The notes beneath the pieces were generated by a model that did no database searches, had not been told where the DNA came from, and saw nothing but the letters and a program-made list of their open reading frames with translations. Of a stretch of 64,000 nt of DNA, positions 36,324 through 45,400 are shown piece by piece. The position numbers and the translations under genes were made by a program. Numbering within the stretch: the stretch's first letter is position 1; every line of letters starts with the position of its first letter. The DNA is from Nitrospiraceae bacterium UBA6905 (GTDB lineage: Bacteria; Nitrospirota; Thermodesulfovibrionia; Thermodesulfovibrionales; UBA6898): assembly GCA_002451165.1 (NCBI GenBank), contig DKBH01000104.1:23076-87075 (forward strand), read 5' to 3'.

Positions 36324-37748
36324 TCAGACCTCCTGGACCGGGAGCGTTATGTCGAAAACAGTACCCTTCCCCGGCGCGCTGTCGACCGTAATCGTTCCCC
36401 GGTGTTCTTCTATGATCTCCCACGTAATGAAGAGACCTAACCCTGATCCCTTACCCTCCTCCTTGGTCGTGAAGAATGGATCAAAGATATGCTCAAGCTT
36501 TTCCGGCTCAATACCGATACCGTTATCTGCAATGCGTATCAGCATGGTACCGCCGTCGGCGCTCTTTTCCGCACGGATCCTGACGGCTCCCTCCTCGGGA
36601 ATTGCATCAACGGCATTCTTGATGATGTTAAGGAATGCCTGTTCGATCTTCTGCTTGTCAACAAAGACCCATGCGTCTTCGGGAATGTCGGCGAGGATCT
36701 CCACCTTTGTCGGCAGCTCTCCATGGAGCAGCCTTATCGTGTCGGCGATGAGATACTTCAGGGAAAAGGGCTTTTGCTTAAAATCCGTTTTCCGGGAGAA
36801 CTCGAGCAGCGAATGGACCATGTTCTTGGCCCGCTCTATCTCGGAGGCGATCTGCGTAAGCATCTCATGCGTATAGGTGCAATCGCACTCATGAATCTCC
36901 TCTTGCAAAATTTGACACGAACTATAGATATTCGAGAGCGGATTGTTCAGCTCATGGGCAACACCGGACACCATCGTGCCGAGTGTGATCAGCTTCTCCG
37001 ACTGCATCATGAAGCGCTTCTGCCTGAACTCGATCTCCCGTATCATCCTGCTGCATGCGCTACTCAGGGAGACGATCTCTGCATCCGAGGATGAAACGGC
37101 CAGCTTCTCAAATTTGCCCTCAGCCATGCGCTGCATACTGTCCTCCATATCTTTCAGAGGCCGCACCACCATGCGGGAAAAATACCGTCCAATGAGCAGA
37201 CCCAGCGCGATGACAAGAACTACGGAGATGAAGATCCACCTCTTGGAATGCGTTATCATGGACTGGATATAGCTGCGTTCGGCAATGGATATCCCCTCCG
37301 TGGCCTCGACGATCTTTTTTCCGATCTGCCGGATCTTTGCCTCGAGCGCATCCGCAGCAATGCTGCTGAAGGTGCCCCTCTGCTCATGATACTCCGTCAG
37401 GAGCTTCTTATAGCGATGGATCAACTCTTCAATGGCGCCAACATCCGTCTCAGGTGAAAGCATCGTGATCGCCTTACGGTTATTATGGATGAGCGCCTCT
37501 GCTTTATCGGTGTAATGGAGGTTCTCCTCATAGTCATGCTTCTCCTTGTACAGAAAATAATTCTTCTCGAAACGCCGCATTTCGAGAGTTGCCTCGAAGA
37601 AGTCAGAAATAATAAAGCTGAAACTCAGCTTCTTATCCATGGCGCGAAGGTTAAGGTAATTGAGAATGGCGGTGCAGATGATCACGGCGATACAGAGGTA
37701 ATAGCCGTACCGCACTTTGTTCTGAATACTTGTTCCCCCTCGGAACAT
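36324..37748 (-). CDS. Sensor histidine kinase HK1 with EKNYFLY-type periplasmic sensor
   Basis: About 474 residues: TM1 (YYLCIAVIICTAILNYLN), a helical periplasmic domain containing LEMRRFEKNYFLY (motif residues 61-67), TM2 (WIFISVVLVIALGLLIGRYF), HAMP, HisKA with [12 protein letters not shown] as the phosphorylated-His box, and an HATPase domain (NIIKNAVDA, ADNGIGI, KGSGLGLF). The sensor resembles helical-bundle ligand domains such as HBM. The start at 37748 is chosen because a -10 TACAAT ends 5 nt upstream (leaderless); longer frames run through the promoter. It is the likely partner of RR1. Confidence 0.88.
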   Translation of the reverse strand: MFRGGTSIQNKVRYGYYLCIAVIICTAILNYLNLRAMDKKLSFSFIISDFFEATLEMRRFEKNYFLYKEKHDYEENLHYTDKAEALIHNNRKAITMLSPETDVGAIEELIHRYKKLLTEYHEQRGTFSSIAADALEAKIRQIGKKIVEATEGISIAERSYIQSMITHSKRWIFISVVLVIALGLLIGRYFSRMVVRPLKDMEDSMQRMAEGKFEKLAVSSSDAEIVSLSSACSRMIREIEFRQKRFMMQSEKLITLGTMVSGVAHELNNPLSNIYSSCQILQEEIHECDCTYTHEMLTQIASEIERAKNMVHSLLEFSRKTDFKQKPFSLKYLIADTIRLLHGELPTKVEILADIPEDAWVFVDKQKIEQAFLNIIKNAVDAIPEEGAVRIRAEKSADGGTMLIRIADNGIGIEPEKLEHIFDPFFTTKEEGKGSGLGLFITWEIIEEHRGTITVDSAPGKGTVFDITLPVQEV

Positions 37749-37753
37749 GGCAG

Positions 37754-37784
37754 ATTGTATCATTGTTCTATTGCATATTGCAAT
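37754..37784 (-). promoter_or_regulatory. HK1-RR1 promoter with dyad on its -35
   Basis: Minus strand TTGCAA, 18 nt, TACAAT (37754-37759), preceded by TG as an extended -10 (TGATACAAT). The -35 is part of ATTGCA-N3-TGCAAT (37770-37784), which suggests autoregulation by a protein binding TTGC/GCAA dyads. Confidence 0.5.
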
Positions 37785-37873
37785 ATCTCTTGCGTTGCTG
37801 CAACATTGCCCATAACTTATTGTAATCATGGCCTAATTTGTCTACCACTTTAGATCTTGTTGCATAACGCAAC
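37770..37873. promoter_or_regulatory. Cluster of three TTGC/GCAA inverted repeats, candidate activator sites
   Basis: Three dyads lie in 104 bp: ATTGCA-TAT-TGCAAT (37770-37784), GTTGC-T-GCAAC (37794-37804) and GTTGC-ATAAC-GCAAC (37859-37873). They sit 79-182 bp upstream of the module B sigma-54 promoter, the usual distance for NtrC-type enhancers, and next to the gene for RR1. The remaining 306-bp gap between HK1 and module B holds only this cluster and the two promoters. Confidence 0.5.
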
Positions 37874-37951
37874 CCTACGCTCCAGGTATATTAGCTCATC
37901 GTTCTCCTGAATTTCTTTTCCCTATCAGGCACTTCCGCCTCTCCTGCGATG

Positions 37952-37968
37952 TTGGCACGATTCGTGGA
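37952..37968 (+). promoter_or_regulatory. Sigma-54 promoter of module B
   Basis: TTGGCACGATTCGTGGA matches the -24 element (TGGCACG) exactly; the -12 is TGG instead of TGC, with correct 10-nt spacing between the two dinucleotides. It lies 87 bp upstream of the first gene of module B. Confidence 0.6.
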
Positions 37969-38054
37969 ATATCACCGTCGGAACGTTTCGTTAAAACTTG
38001 ATATCCACAGGGAGGGGAAGATGATTTCGCTTCCGTTGAGAGGGAGGTGACAGG

Positions 38055-38534
38055 ATGAGTCATGAGCGATTTGATGATCTGATGTCCGCAGTAACCTTTG
38101 CCCAATCAGGAGAGCATGCAGCAGCACTGAGCATCCTGAAGGGAAAGGACCGGGTCCTTGCAGCTGTCTCTGACATCGCCTTTGATCCCAGTGTTTTTTC
38201 CTATGCACTGAACATCTGCAAACGGACACAGAGCAGCCTCGATATTCTCTATCTAACGCGGACGGAACTGCATATCGATGAGATACATGCAGTGATGGTC
38301 AAGGCTGCAGGAGAAGGAGTGAGCAGCATCGTAACCAAGAAGGACAGATGCATGAAGCAGGCAATCCTCGACTATACAGCAAAACAACGGGCCGTGATAT
38401 TTGTTGTAGTCGGGACAACACCCGAGCTGGACGTCGAGTGCACGGCGGGGGAAAAAACACTTTCCGAAGCCTGGAAGCGGCTGAAGTGCCCGTTGGTCGT
38501 TGTATCAAGAGGCGAAGCGCCATCAGTTGCATAA
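38055..38534 (+). CDS. Small Usp-like protein with shared helix motif, module B
   Basis: 159 residues. Residues 9-28 (LMSAVTFAQSGEHAAALSIL) share a motif with the proteins at 41488 and 47013. The rest looks like a diverged Usp/Rossmann-type fold (VLAAVSDIAF, SSLDILYLTR, AVIFVVVGTT, LKCPLVVVS) without the Gly-rich ATP loop. AGGGAGGTGACAGG precedes the ATG. It is the first gene of module B, transcribed from the sigma-54 promoter. I do not recognise a named family; a regulatory or scaffold role for the module is only a guess. Confidence 0.75.
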   Translation: MSHERFDDLMSAVTFAQSGEHAAALSILKGKDRVLAAVSDIAFDPSVFSYALNICKRTQSSLDILYLTRTELHIDEIHAVMVKAAGEGVSSIVTKKDRCMKQAILDYTAKQRAVIFVVVGTTPELDVECTAGEKTLSEAWKRLKCPLVVVSRGEAPSVA

Positions 38535-38562
38535 AAACCATTTCATCCAAGGAGGACGTACC

Positions 38563-39849
38563 ATGACTGTAGCGAGAAGAGTATTTGAATTTCTTAAGAT
38601 GGGCTCTCAGGCCCATGCACAGTGGGACTATGAAGTGTCCATGAGCATCCTGAAAAACAGAAAAAAGATCCTGATTCTTTTGGCTCTCCTGCTTCCCATC
38701 TGTGTTGTCTCCTTTCTCGAGGCTGGCGATATGCTCGGCAGCAAGACTGCCTATGCACCGGCATTTTACTCAACCAATATCTTTCTTATCTCGATCGCTA
38801 TCGGTCTCTGCGCAGGGTTGATCACCGGCTGTATCGGAGCAGGCGGCGGCTTTGTCATCACGCCGGCACTTATGGCGGCAGGGGTAAAAGGCATCCTTGC
38901 TGTGGGAACTGACCTGTTTCACATCTTTGCCAAGGCGATCATGGGAACGGCCGTTCACAAGAAACTGGGAAATGTCTCGGTCAAACTGGCCATCGCTTTC
39001 CTGGTCGGCTCCGGCGGTGGAACCTTCATTGGGGGATATATCAACAAGTCATTGTATGATTATGATCCACTTCTCAGCGAAGCATTCATCAGTCTGGTCT
39101 ATGCCGTGCTGCTCGGCTTCCTTGGTTTCTATGCGCTGAACGATTTCCTTCGGGCACGCAGGTTAAAAGAGAGCGGTCATGCCCATGGAAGCAGCTCACA
39201 GGGGCTGACAGACCTCGCCGTCAAGGTTCAAAAGGTGAAGGTGGCCCCGATGATCAGTTTTGATGAGGATTTCGTCCCGGGAGGCAGAAGAATATCGGGC
39301 GTGATCGTTGCTCTGGGCGGCGTTGTCGTGGGACTCATGGCGGCGATCATGGGAGTCGGCGGCGGTTTCATCACCTTTCCTATGTTCGTCTATGTCTTTG
39401 GCATTTCGTCTATGACAACCGTGGGAACAGATATCCTGCAGATTATTTTTACCGCGGGTTTGGCAGCCATCCCCCAGTATGCGATCTACGGCTATGTCTT
39501 TTATACCCTCGCCATGGGCATGCTCCTGGGGTCGCTCATCGGCATCCAGGTCGGTGCCTTGACGACCAAAGTCGTTAAGGGCATCCATATCAGGGGCTTT
39601 TACGCCGTATCCATCCTTGCGGGTTTTATTAACAGGATTGCAACTCTTCCGAAGAAGATGGTGGAACTTGAGATGGTGAACATCTCCAAGCCGGTAGTCA
39701 GTACGATCGAGTCTGTTGGGAATGTCATCTTCTGGGTTGTGGTAGGCTTCTTTGCAGTCTGGGTCATCGGCAAGTTCATTACAAACATCAGCACGCTCCG
39801 CGGCGAAGAGGAAAGTGTCGCGCCAGTTCTGGTAAAGGAGGAGGCATAA
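38563..39849 (+). CDS. TauE/SafE (TSUP) family anion transporter, module B
   Basis: 428 residues with a cytoplasmic N-terminal stretch of about 35 residues, a first TM (LILLALLLPICVVSFL), and two TSUP halves marked by GCIGAGGGFVITPALM and AIMGVGGGFITFPMFV. A central loop of about 60 residues separates the halves. AAGGAGGACGTACC places the start at 38563. Substrate is inferred to be a sulfur oxyanion or organosulfonate. Its extended N-terminus and loop set it apart from the module A and C transporters. Confidence 0.87.
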   Translation: MTVARRVFEFLKMGSQAHAQWDYEVSMSILKNRKKILILLALLLPICVVSFLEAGDMLGSKTAYAPAFYSTNIFLISIAIGLCAGLITGCIGAGGGFVITPALMAAGVKGILAVGTDLFHIFAKAIMGTAVHKKLGNVSVKLAIAFLVGSGGGTFIGGYINKSLYDYDPLLSEAFISLVYAVLLGFLGFYALNDFLRARRLKESGHAHGSSSQGLTDLAVKVQKVKVAPMISFDEDFVPGGRRISGVIVALGGVVVGLMAAIMGVGGGFITFPMFVYVFGISSMTTVGTDILQIIFTAGLAAIPQYAIYGYVFYTLAMGMLLGSLIGIQVGALTTKVVKGIHIRGFYAVSILAGFINRIATLPKKMVELEMVNISKPVVSTIESVGNVIFWVVVGFFAVWVIGKFITNISTLRGEEESVAPVLVKEEA

Positions 39850-39850
39850 C

Positions 39851-40561
39851 ATGATGATAAAAAATAAGAAAATGTTCAGTATCGGGGCCTTCGCAGCAAC
39901 AACGTTCTTAGGAGTGCTCTTGCTTATATTCTCGCCTGTCTTTTCGGGTAAAAACGGGCTTGAGTTCGCCGACGACAGTTTTAACCGACTCTCGAAGGGA
40001 TCGTCGTACTTCATACCCAAAGTCGCCAAATCTGTTGAGACGCTCAGCGGCAAGCAACTGAAGCAGGAGATCACGTTCGACAAGCCAGAGGATGCGACAG
40101 ACACTGCCAAGCTCTTTGCTGCTGCGGGGGCGAAAGCCGAAGTCAGGGGTGCTGCCCTTTCTCTCGAAGGCGATATTGCCACCATTCTCAGGAGCACGCT
40201 GGGTGACGCTGACGCAATGTTCAATAATGACGGCAAATCCGTTTCTGAAAAATACGGCATGGATGAGAAGAAGGCAATGAAAAACTGGTGGACAGCACTG
40301 GGCAAAATCGAGAAGAACCTGAAGAAAGAAAAGAAGGTTGCTGAAGCCAAGTGCGTCTCAGATGTCAACAAGAAGGCGATTGAACCGGCATATAACTTCT
40401 ATAAGATCGAGGGCGAAAAAGTCTCAGACCATGCCGGCATGATGTCCGGACTCCTGGTATTCTACGTCGCCTACACCATGTGGTGGGGATATTCGATCTT
40501 CTATCTCTTTGATGGTCTGGGCCTTAGCATGAAGAAGGCAAAGGTGAAGAAGGAGGCGTAA
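39851..40561 (+). CDS. Membrane-anchored periplasmic protein of unknown function, module B
   Basis: 236 residues with an N-terminal TM/signal anchor (FAATTFLGVLLLIFSPVFSG), a periplasmic part rich in Lys and Asp (DDSFNRLSKGSSYFIPKVAK), a single Cys (KCVSDVNKK), and a second hydrophobic segment (MMSGLLVFYVAYTMWWGYSI) near the C-terminus. No family is recognised. It begins 1 nt after the transporter stop, in the same place where modules A and C have other membrane partners, so a role as transporter partner is inferred. Confidence 0.75.
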   Translation: MMIKNKKMFSIGAFAATTFLGVLLLIFSPVFSGKNGLEFADDSFNRLSKGSSYFIPKVAKSVETLSGKQLKQEITFDKPEDATDTAKLFAAAGAKAEVRGAALSLEGDIATILRSTLGDADAMFNNDGKSVSEKYGMDEKKAMKNWWTALGKIEKNLKKEKKVAEAKCVSDVNKKAIEPAYNFYKIEGEKVSDHAGMMSGLLVFYVAYTMWWGYSIFYLFDGLGLSMKKAKVKKEA

Positions 40562-40592
40562 TGCCTCCCTCGTATACTCCGGGCAGATAATC

Positions 40593-41459
40593 ATGGAACG
40601 ATATAGAAAGATACTGGTTGCGGTGGACGGTTCTGAATCGAGTAAGAATGCCTTCCGGCAGACCTGCAGGATCGTGCGCCATGATCATAGCTGGATAACG
40701 GCAGTCGTGGTCATACCCCCGTACCAGGACCAGTTCCAGACGCTCAGTATCAAGGAAAAAGCCAGCCGGGAACTGCAAGATGAGGGGAATAAGATTATTG
40801 AGGATATCCAAAGCATCTCCCGGGAAGAGGACGTCTATGTGAAGTTCAGGCTTGAAGAAGGCAGCCCCGTGGACACCATCCTCGATATTGCAGAGGAGCA
40901 TTTCTTCGACCTCGTAGTGACCGGCCGGAGGGGCAGAAGCCGACTCGAGCGTTCACTCATCGGTTCAGTAACCGCGCGCATCATCGGTCATAGCAGATGC
41001 GATGTCCTCGTCGTACCGAAAGACACGGCTGTCTCCTGGACGTCATTGCTCGTACCGACCGATGGCTCCCGGTTCAGCCGTTCATCCACCCGCAAGGCGA
41101 TCGGTCTGGCAAAAGCCTATGGTGCATCGCTCAAGATTGTATCCATTGTCGATGTCACTGAAGAGTTCCAGGCCCAGGCTCCAGATGCTGTCGACAGTCT
41201 CGTCATGCAGGCATGGCAACATGTCGATGACGTCGGTAGCGAGGCGGCAGATCGAGGTGTAACAGCTGATCGCTTCGTGAGAGAAGGTGAGTCCTATAAG
41301 GTAATCACGGATATGGCTATCAAACAGGGCACGGACATGATCATCATGGGAAGTCACGGAAGGACAGGCGTCCGGCGCCTGTTCATGGGCAGTGTTACGG
41401 AAAAGGTGATCGGTCATGCCGCCCGTCCTGTTCTGGTCGTCAAGGCACTCGCAGCATAA
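40593..41459 (+). CDS. Tandem universal stress protein, module B
   Basis: 288 residues with two Usp domains. Domain 1: ILVAVDGSESSKNAFRQT and GRRGRSRLERSLIGSV; domain 2: LLVPTDGSRFSRSSTRKA and GSHGRTGVRRLFMGSV. Both keep the ATP-binding Gly pattern. It sits 31 nt downstream of the membrane protein. The pairing of a TSUP carrier, a membrane partner and a tandem Usp is seen in all three complete modules. Confidence 0.9.
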   Translation: MERYRKILVAVDGSESSKNAFRQTCRIVRHDHSWITAVVVIPPYQDQFQTLSIKEKASRELQDEGNKIIEDIQSISREEDVYVKFRLEEGSPVDTILDIAEEHFFDLVVTGRRGRSRLERSLIGSVTARIIGHSRCDVLVVPKDTAVSWTSLLVPTDGSRFSRSSTRKAIGLAKAYGASLKIVSIVDVTEEFQAQAPDAVDSLVMQAWQHVDDVGSEAADRGVTADRFVREGESYKVITDMAIKQGTDMIIMGSHGRTGVRRLFMGSVTEKVIGHAARPVLVVKALAA

Positions 41460-41487
41460 TTAACCCTTTTTTAGCAAGGAGGAAACC

Positions 41488-41664
41488 ATGAAAGGCTTCA
41501 GCGAAAAATTCGAAAGGATCATGATGGCAATCACATTTGCAGAATCGGGTGAACATGAAACCGCAAGAGAGATCATGAGGAAGAACGAGCGCACGCCGGC
41601 CGAAAGACCGACCATATGGAAAAGACCCCAGAATACGCAGCGGCCATCCGCTCCACAAAGATGA
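41488..41664 (+). CDS. 58-residue protein made mainly of the shared helix motif
   Basis: A short frame starting 8 nt after AAGGAGGAAACC. Residues 11-30 read IMMAITFAESGEHETAREIM, matching the motif in the first proteins of modules B and C (38055, 47013). The remaining 28 residues are basic and Pro-rich (RTPAERPTIWKRPQ), likely disordered. The clear ribosome-binding site and motif conservation support a real gene. It could be a stand-alone form of the motif or a remnant of a longer paralogue. Confidence 0.7.
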   Translation: MKGFSEKFERIMMAITFAESGEHETAREIMRKNERTPAERPTIWKRPQNTQRPSAPQR

Positions 41665-41671
41665 TGCCGCC

Positions 41672-41708
41672 GGAGCTAAGACCCCTGCAGATTAGGGGTC
41701 TCAGCTCC
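41672..41708. terminator. Bidirectional hairpin between module B and lon-REC
   Basis: GGAGCT pairs with AGCTCC and AGACCCCT with AGGGGTCT around a 7-nt loop, with one mismatch. It serves convergent genes and overlaps the stop codon of the Lon-like gene. There is no long T-run. Confidence 0.65.
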
Positions 41709-43701
41709 TCAGCACAAGTTCGACCGCTTCCTCAATACGTTCAACATAGCTGAACCGAAGGTCCCGCAGGATACCAGAGGGCAGTTTTTCAACGTCAACT
41801 TTGTTCCTGAGAGGGAGGATCACATGCTTCACCCCTGCCCGGCCCGCTGCAAGGACCTTTTCCTTGATCCCACCTACCGGCAGTATCCTTCCGCTGAGGG
41901 TTATCTCCCCGCTAATAGCCACCTCTCTATGGGCCGGCCTTCCGGTCAGAAGGGAAAGAAGTGAAAGCGCTATCGTGCTGCCGGCTGAAGGACCGTCTTT
42001 CGGTATAGCACCTGCGGGGACATGCACATGGATGTCGTGGTTTTCAAAAAAATGCTCCGGTATATCGTAGAGCCGGGCATTGCTCCTGATATAACTGAGC
42101 GCAGCCTGCGCAGACTCTTTCATGACATCCCCGAGGGAACCGGTCAGGATGAGTTCCTGTTTCCCCGCCATTCTTGCCGATTCGATGAATATGATCTCGC
42201 CGCCGATATCGGTCCAGACCAACCCCGTGGTAACACCGAGCTTATCCTGCTCTTCTGCGACCTCAAAGTAATATTTTCTGGGCCCGAGCAGTTCCTCCAC
42301 CATGTTAGGGTCCACGGTTACCGGTCCGTCACTACCTGCATGTTGCACGACGTGCTTCGCGATCTTCCTGCATATCGAAGCGATCTCACGGTTGAGATTG
42401 CGGATACCCGCCTCGTAGGTATACTCCTGAACGATCTTATACAATGACTCTTCCGTGAACAGAGGGGGGGTGTCCGCAAGGCCGTTCTCCCGGACCTGTC
42501 GCGGCACCAGGAACTGACCGGCTATCTTCACTTTTTCCTCATCGGTATATCCGGAAAACTGTATGACTTCCATGCGGTCCCTGAGCGGGTTGAGTATGTT
42601 ATCGGCTATGTTGGCGGTAACAATGAACATGACGCCCGACAGATCAAACGGAATATCGATATAATGGTCCAGAAAATGCGTATTCTGTTCAGGGTCGAGC
42701 ACTTCGAGGAGGGCCGACGCAGGATCTCCCTTAAAATCCTGGCCGATCTTGTCAAGCTCATCCAGAATCATGACCGGATTGCATACCCCCACCTTTCGAA
42801 TCTCATCGATAATCCTCCCGGGCATCGCTCCCGCATAGGTCTTCCGATGCCCCCGGATCTCTGCCTCATCCTTGCTTCCCCCGAGGGATATCCGGACGAA
42901 CTTCCTGCCGAGGGCTCGTGCGATTGAACGGCCAAGGGATGTTTTCCCGGTACCGGGAGGACCGGAAAAGCAGAGGACCGAGCCGCGCGTGTCTTGGCGC
43001 ACGATCCTCTTTTCCAGTGCTTGATTAACAACGCTCCGGACATCATCGAGCTTGAACGGTTTGGCAATGTAATGAAACGCACCCTTTTTCATCGCCTCCA
43101 CGGCCGTATTGATGGTCGCGTATCCCGTGATCATGATCACCTGCGTATTCGGAGATCTGACCTTGATCTTCTCGAGCACCTCAAGACCATCCATCTTCTC
43201 CATTTTGAAGTCAGTTAAGACAACATCGAAGTCCGTATTTTCGAATGCTGCAAGGGCCTCGTACCCGTTCTTTGCTGTCTGCACCGCGTAATTTTCCCTT
43301 GTCAGAACATGTGTCATGTTCCGGCGTACAATCTCTTCATCATCAACGACCAAAACCTGCGGTTTCCTGTTCATTTTCAGCTTCTTAACTGCAAGATGCT
43401 CCAGGATGCGCTCCTTGATGTTTCGGAGACCGTAATGCTCCTGATCAAGAATGTACTCGGCCCGGCTGAGATCGAGGATATCATCGGTCCTGAGCTTCCA
43501 GGGCATGGAAAGGAGATACTCAATATAGGAAAGGCCGATCGTATATTCAGAAGTCGCCGACCCGATCCTGCCAAGGAGCTCAAGTTCGCGGTCGATTACC
43601 TCTTTGACATGACGAGGAACATCGGCGCCGATGGCCTTTTCCCTCAGTTTTTCTATAACCGGATCCGTCTGGGGCTCGTCGCTTCTGCCGAAGAGTTTCA
43701 T
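41701..43701 (-). CDS. Lon protease with a receiver domain inserted before the AAA+ module
   Basis: 666 residues. Residues 28-109 match the helical part of Lon that precedes the ATPase (HVKEVIDRELELLGRI, HYGLRNIKERILEHLAVKKL). Residues 115-231 form a complete receiver domain: Asp120-Asp121, phospho-acceptor Asp164 (VVLTDFKMEK), Thr192 and Lys214 (AKPFKLDD). Lon then resumes: Walker A GPPGTGKTS (247), Walker B MILDELDKI, and the protease domain with catalytic Ser572 (PKDGPSAG) and Lys615 (GIKEKVLAA). The N-terminal substrate-binding LAN domain is missing. It is divergent from HK2, which suggests phosphorylation-controlled proteolysis. Confidence 0.93.
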   Translation of the reverse strand: MKLFGRSDEPQTDPVIEKLREKAIGADVPRHVKEVIDRELELLGRIGSATSEYTIGLSYIEYLLSMPWKLRTDDILDLSRAEYILDQEHYGLRNIKERILEHLAVKKLKMNRKPQVLVVDDEEIVRRNMTHVLTRENYAVQTAKNGYEALAAFENTDFDVVLTDFKMEKMDGLEVLEKIKVRSPNTQVIMITGYATINTAVEAMKKGAFHYIAKPFKLDDVRSVVNQALEKRIVRQDTRGSVLCFSGPPGTGKTSLGRSIARALGRKFVRISLGGSKDEAEIRGHRKTYAGAMPGRIIDEIRKVGVCNPVMILDELDKIGQDFKGDPASALLEVLDPEQNTHFLDHYIDIPFDLSGVMFIVTANIADNILNPLRDRMEVIQFSGYTDEEKVKIAGQFLVPRQVRENGLADTPPLFTEESLYKIVQEYTYEAGIRNLNREIASICRKIAKHVVQHAGSDGPVTVDPNMVEELLGPRKYYFEVAEEQDKLGVTTGLVWTDIGGEIIFIESARMAGKQELILTGSLGDVMKESAQAALSYIRSNARLYDIPEHFFENHDIHVHVPAGAIPKDGPSAGSTIALSLLSLLTGRPAHREVAISGEITLSGRILPVGGIKEKVLAAGRAGVKHVILPLRNKVDVEKLPSGILRDLRFSYVERIEEAVELVLRS

Positions 43702-43707
43702 GCGATT

Positions 43708-43713
43708 ATTGTA
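43708..43713 (-). promoter_or_regulatory. -10 box of lon-REC, leaderless arrangement
   Basis: TACAAT on the minus strand ends 6 nt before the ATG. The -35 is poor (TTTATT). No Shine-Dalgarno sequence precedes the start. Confidence 0.45.
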
Positions 43714-43773
43714 TAAGATTACCCACAGTTAATAAACAGAATAGTGAGCTCATTTTCTTTATATCAGCTCCGG

Positions 43774-43782
43774 TGCTAATAT
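43774..43782 (+). promoter_or_regulatory. Extended -10 promoter of HK2
   Basis: TGCTAATAT fits the extended -10 form TGn-TATAAT. It ends 8 nt before the HK2 ATG, so the message should be leaderless or nearly so. It lies back to back with the lon-REC promoter within 70 bp. Confidence 0.5.
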
Positions 43783-43790
43783 ACCTCAGT

Positions 43791-45344
43791 ATGTCCCTGA
43801 AGAAAAAGATCATCCTCAGCCTCTTCGTCAGCGCATTCATCATCGCCCTCCTCTCGTTCTTTTTATATCTCAACTTCCTTGAGATCAAGAAAGAGACAGT
43901 TTTCCTTGAGATGACAGACTCCATCCGCAGTAAATCGCTTCAGATCAGGAGACACGAGAAGAACTATTTTCTCTATGCCCCGGAACATGCGAGCGAAGAG
44001 GCGAGGGCCATATATCAGTACCTCAGCGAGCTTGATGCTATTCTTAACGGCATGCGTCAGGACGTTGCCGATCGCACGCAATCTCTGCAAACGCTTGTCA
44101 GTGAATACCGCGGACGCTTCATTGCCATTGAAACGCTGGTAGACTCACTCGCTGAAGAATCCCAAAAACTGAAGACCTCTTCGCCAGCCTATCGCCGCGT
44201 GAGCAGGCTGATCGAGGCGAATTTCCTGGATAAACCCCTGGAGGATGTACAGTATCTTCAGGCCTTCTTTACATTTCCGCCGGACCACCGTCTCCTCCAG
44301 GGTCTCAGAGAGATCGATGCCGAGATTATCGCGATCAGGAAGACCGGGGAGAACATCCTTGCTGCCTCAAAAGACCTTGACAAGGCTGCGCGCGACAAAG
44401 TGGACGGCTTTATCGAGATATCCCGGGCCGCCATTCTGATCTTTTTTCCGCTCTTTCTCGTCGTCGGTTTCAGCACCATGCTCTTCATCATCAGCAATGT
44501 CGTAAAGCGTCTCCAGCTCCTCACCGATCTCATCGAACGGACCGGCACCGGTGATTTCGTACCCTTCGCCAAACCACTGACCGCCTGGGGCACAGATGAG
44601 GTCGGCAGTCTGATCAGAAAATTTAATGATATGGAAGAGCAGCTCGTTTTGCGCGAGCAGGAACTGCTGAGAAGCAAGAAGCTTGCGGCAATTGGGACCT
44701 TCGCATCGGGTGTAGCTCACGAACTCAACAACCCGCTGAACAACATCTATACAACGGCGCAGCGCCTGATGAAAAAATCAGGCGATGATACTCCCCCGTT
44801 TCTCAGAAAAGGCCTTGACGACATCTTCGGCCAGACCATGCGGGTCAAGAGCATCGTTAGCGACCTGCTCGAGTTTGCACGGGGACGCGAACCCCACTAT
44901 CGCGCCATTGAGCTTAAGAGTCTGATCAACGGAGTCTTCCAACATGTGGCCAATGCCCGGGATATGTCAGCCGTCGCCTTTCATCTGGAACTCGTTCCGG
45001 AAGAGATCGTTCTGTATGCAGACACGGAGCAACTCGAGCAGGTATTCATCAACCTCATGGTCAATGCAGCCGATGCCATGTCGGGCGCTGGTGACCTTTC
45101 CATACGAGCTGCTGAACAGGAACATGTCGTCCGCATAACCGTTTCGGACTCTGGAAAGGGTATGCCTGCAGCTACACTGGAAAAGATCTTCGAGCCTTTC
45201 TTCACGACTAAAGATAAAGGAACAGGCCTCGGGCTCGCCATCGTCTTCAATCTTATCCAGAAACATCAGGGGAGCATTATGGTCGAAAGCGTTGAAAGCA
45301 AAGGAACAACCTTTGTCATCACGCTTCCCAAGGAGGCGCCCTGA
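43791..45344 (+). CDS. Sensor histidine kinase HK2 with EKNYFLY-type sensor
   Basis: 517 residues: TM1 ([20 protein letters not shown]), a periplasmic helical domain with [14 protein letters not shown] (motif residues 56-62), TM2 ([20 protein letters not shown]), HAMP, HisKA with [12 protein letters not shown] (His310), and HATPase ([26 protein letters not shown]). The start at 43791 ([10 protein letters not shown]) mirrors HK4's MSLQKKIIFG. It lies divergent from lon-REC and 56 nt upstream of RR2, so both are candidate partners. Confidence 0.92.
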   Translation: MSLKKKIILSLFVSAFIIALLSFFLYLNFLEIKKETVFLEMTDSIRSKSLQIRRHEKNYFLYAPEHASEEARAIYQYLSELDAILNGMRQDVADRTQSLQTLVSEYRGRFIAIETLVDSLAEESQKLKTSSPAYRRVSRLIEANFLDKPLEDVQYLQAFFTFPPDHRLLQGLREIDAEIIAIRKTGENILAASKDLDKAARDKVDGFIEISRAAILIFFPLFLVVGFSTMLFIISNVVKRLQLLTDLIERTGTGDFVPFAKPLTAWGTDEVGSLIRKFNDMEEQLVLREQELLRSKKLAAIGTFASGVAHELNNPLNNIYTTAQRLMKKSGDDTPPFLRKGLDDIFGQTMRVKSIVSDLLEFARGREPHYRAIELKSLINGVFQHVANARDMSAVAFHLELVPEEIVLYADTEQLEQVFINLMVNAADAMSGAGDLSIRAAEQEHVVRITVSDSGKGMPAATLEKIFEPFFTTKDKGTGLGLAIVFNLIQKHQGSIMVESVESKGTTFVITLPKEAP

Positions 45345-45400
45345 ACATGTTGCCGGAGAGAACTACTAACGGTTATGCTAGTGCCGGGGAACATTGATTA

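Noticed and set aside
39196..40371. 391-codon minus-strand frame opposite the module B transporter
   Set aside because: Antisense to two plus-strand genes with good ribosome-binding sites and TSUP motifs; long antisense frames arise from codon bias here.
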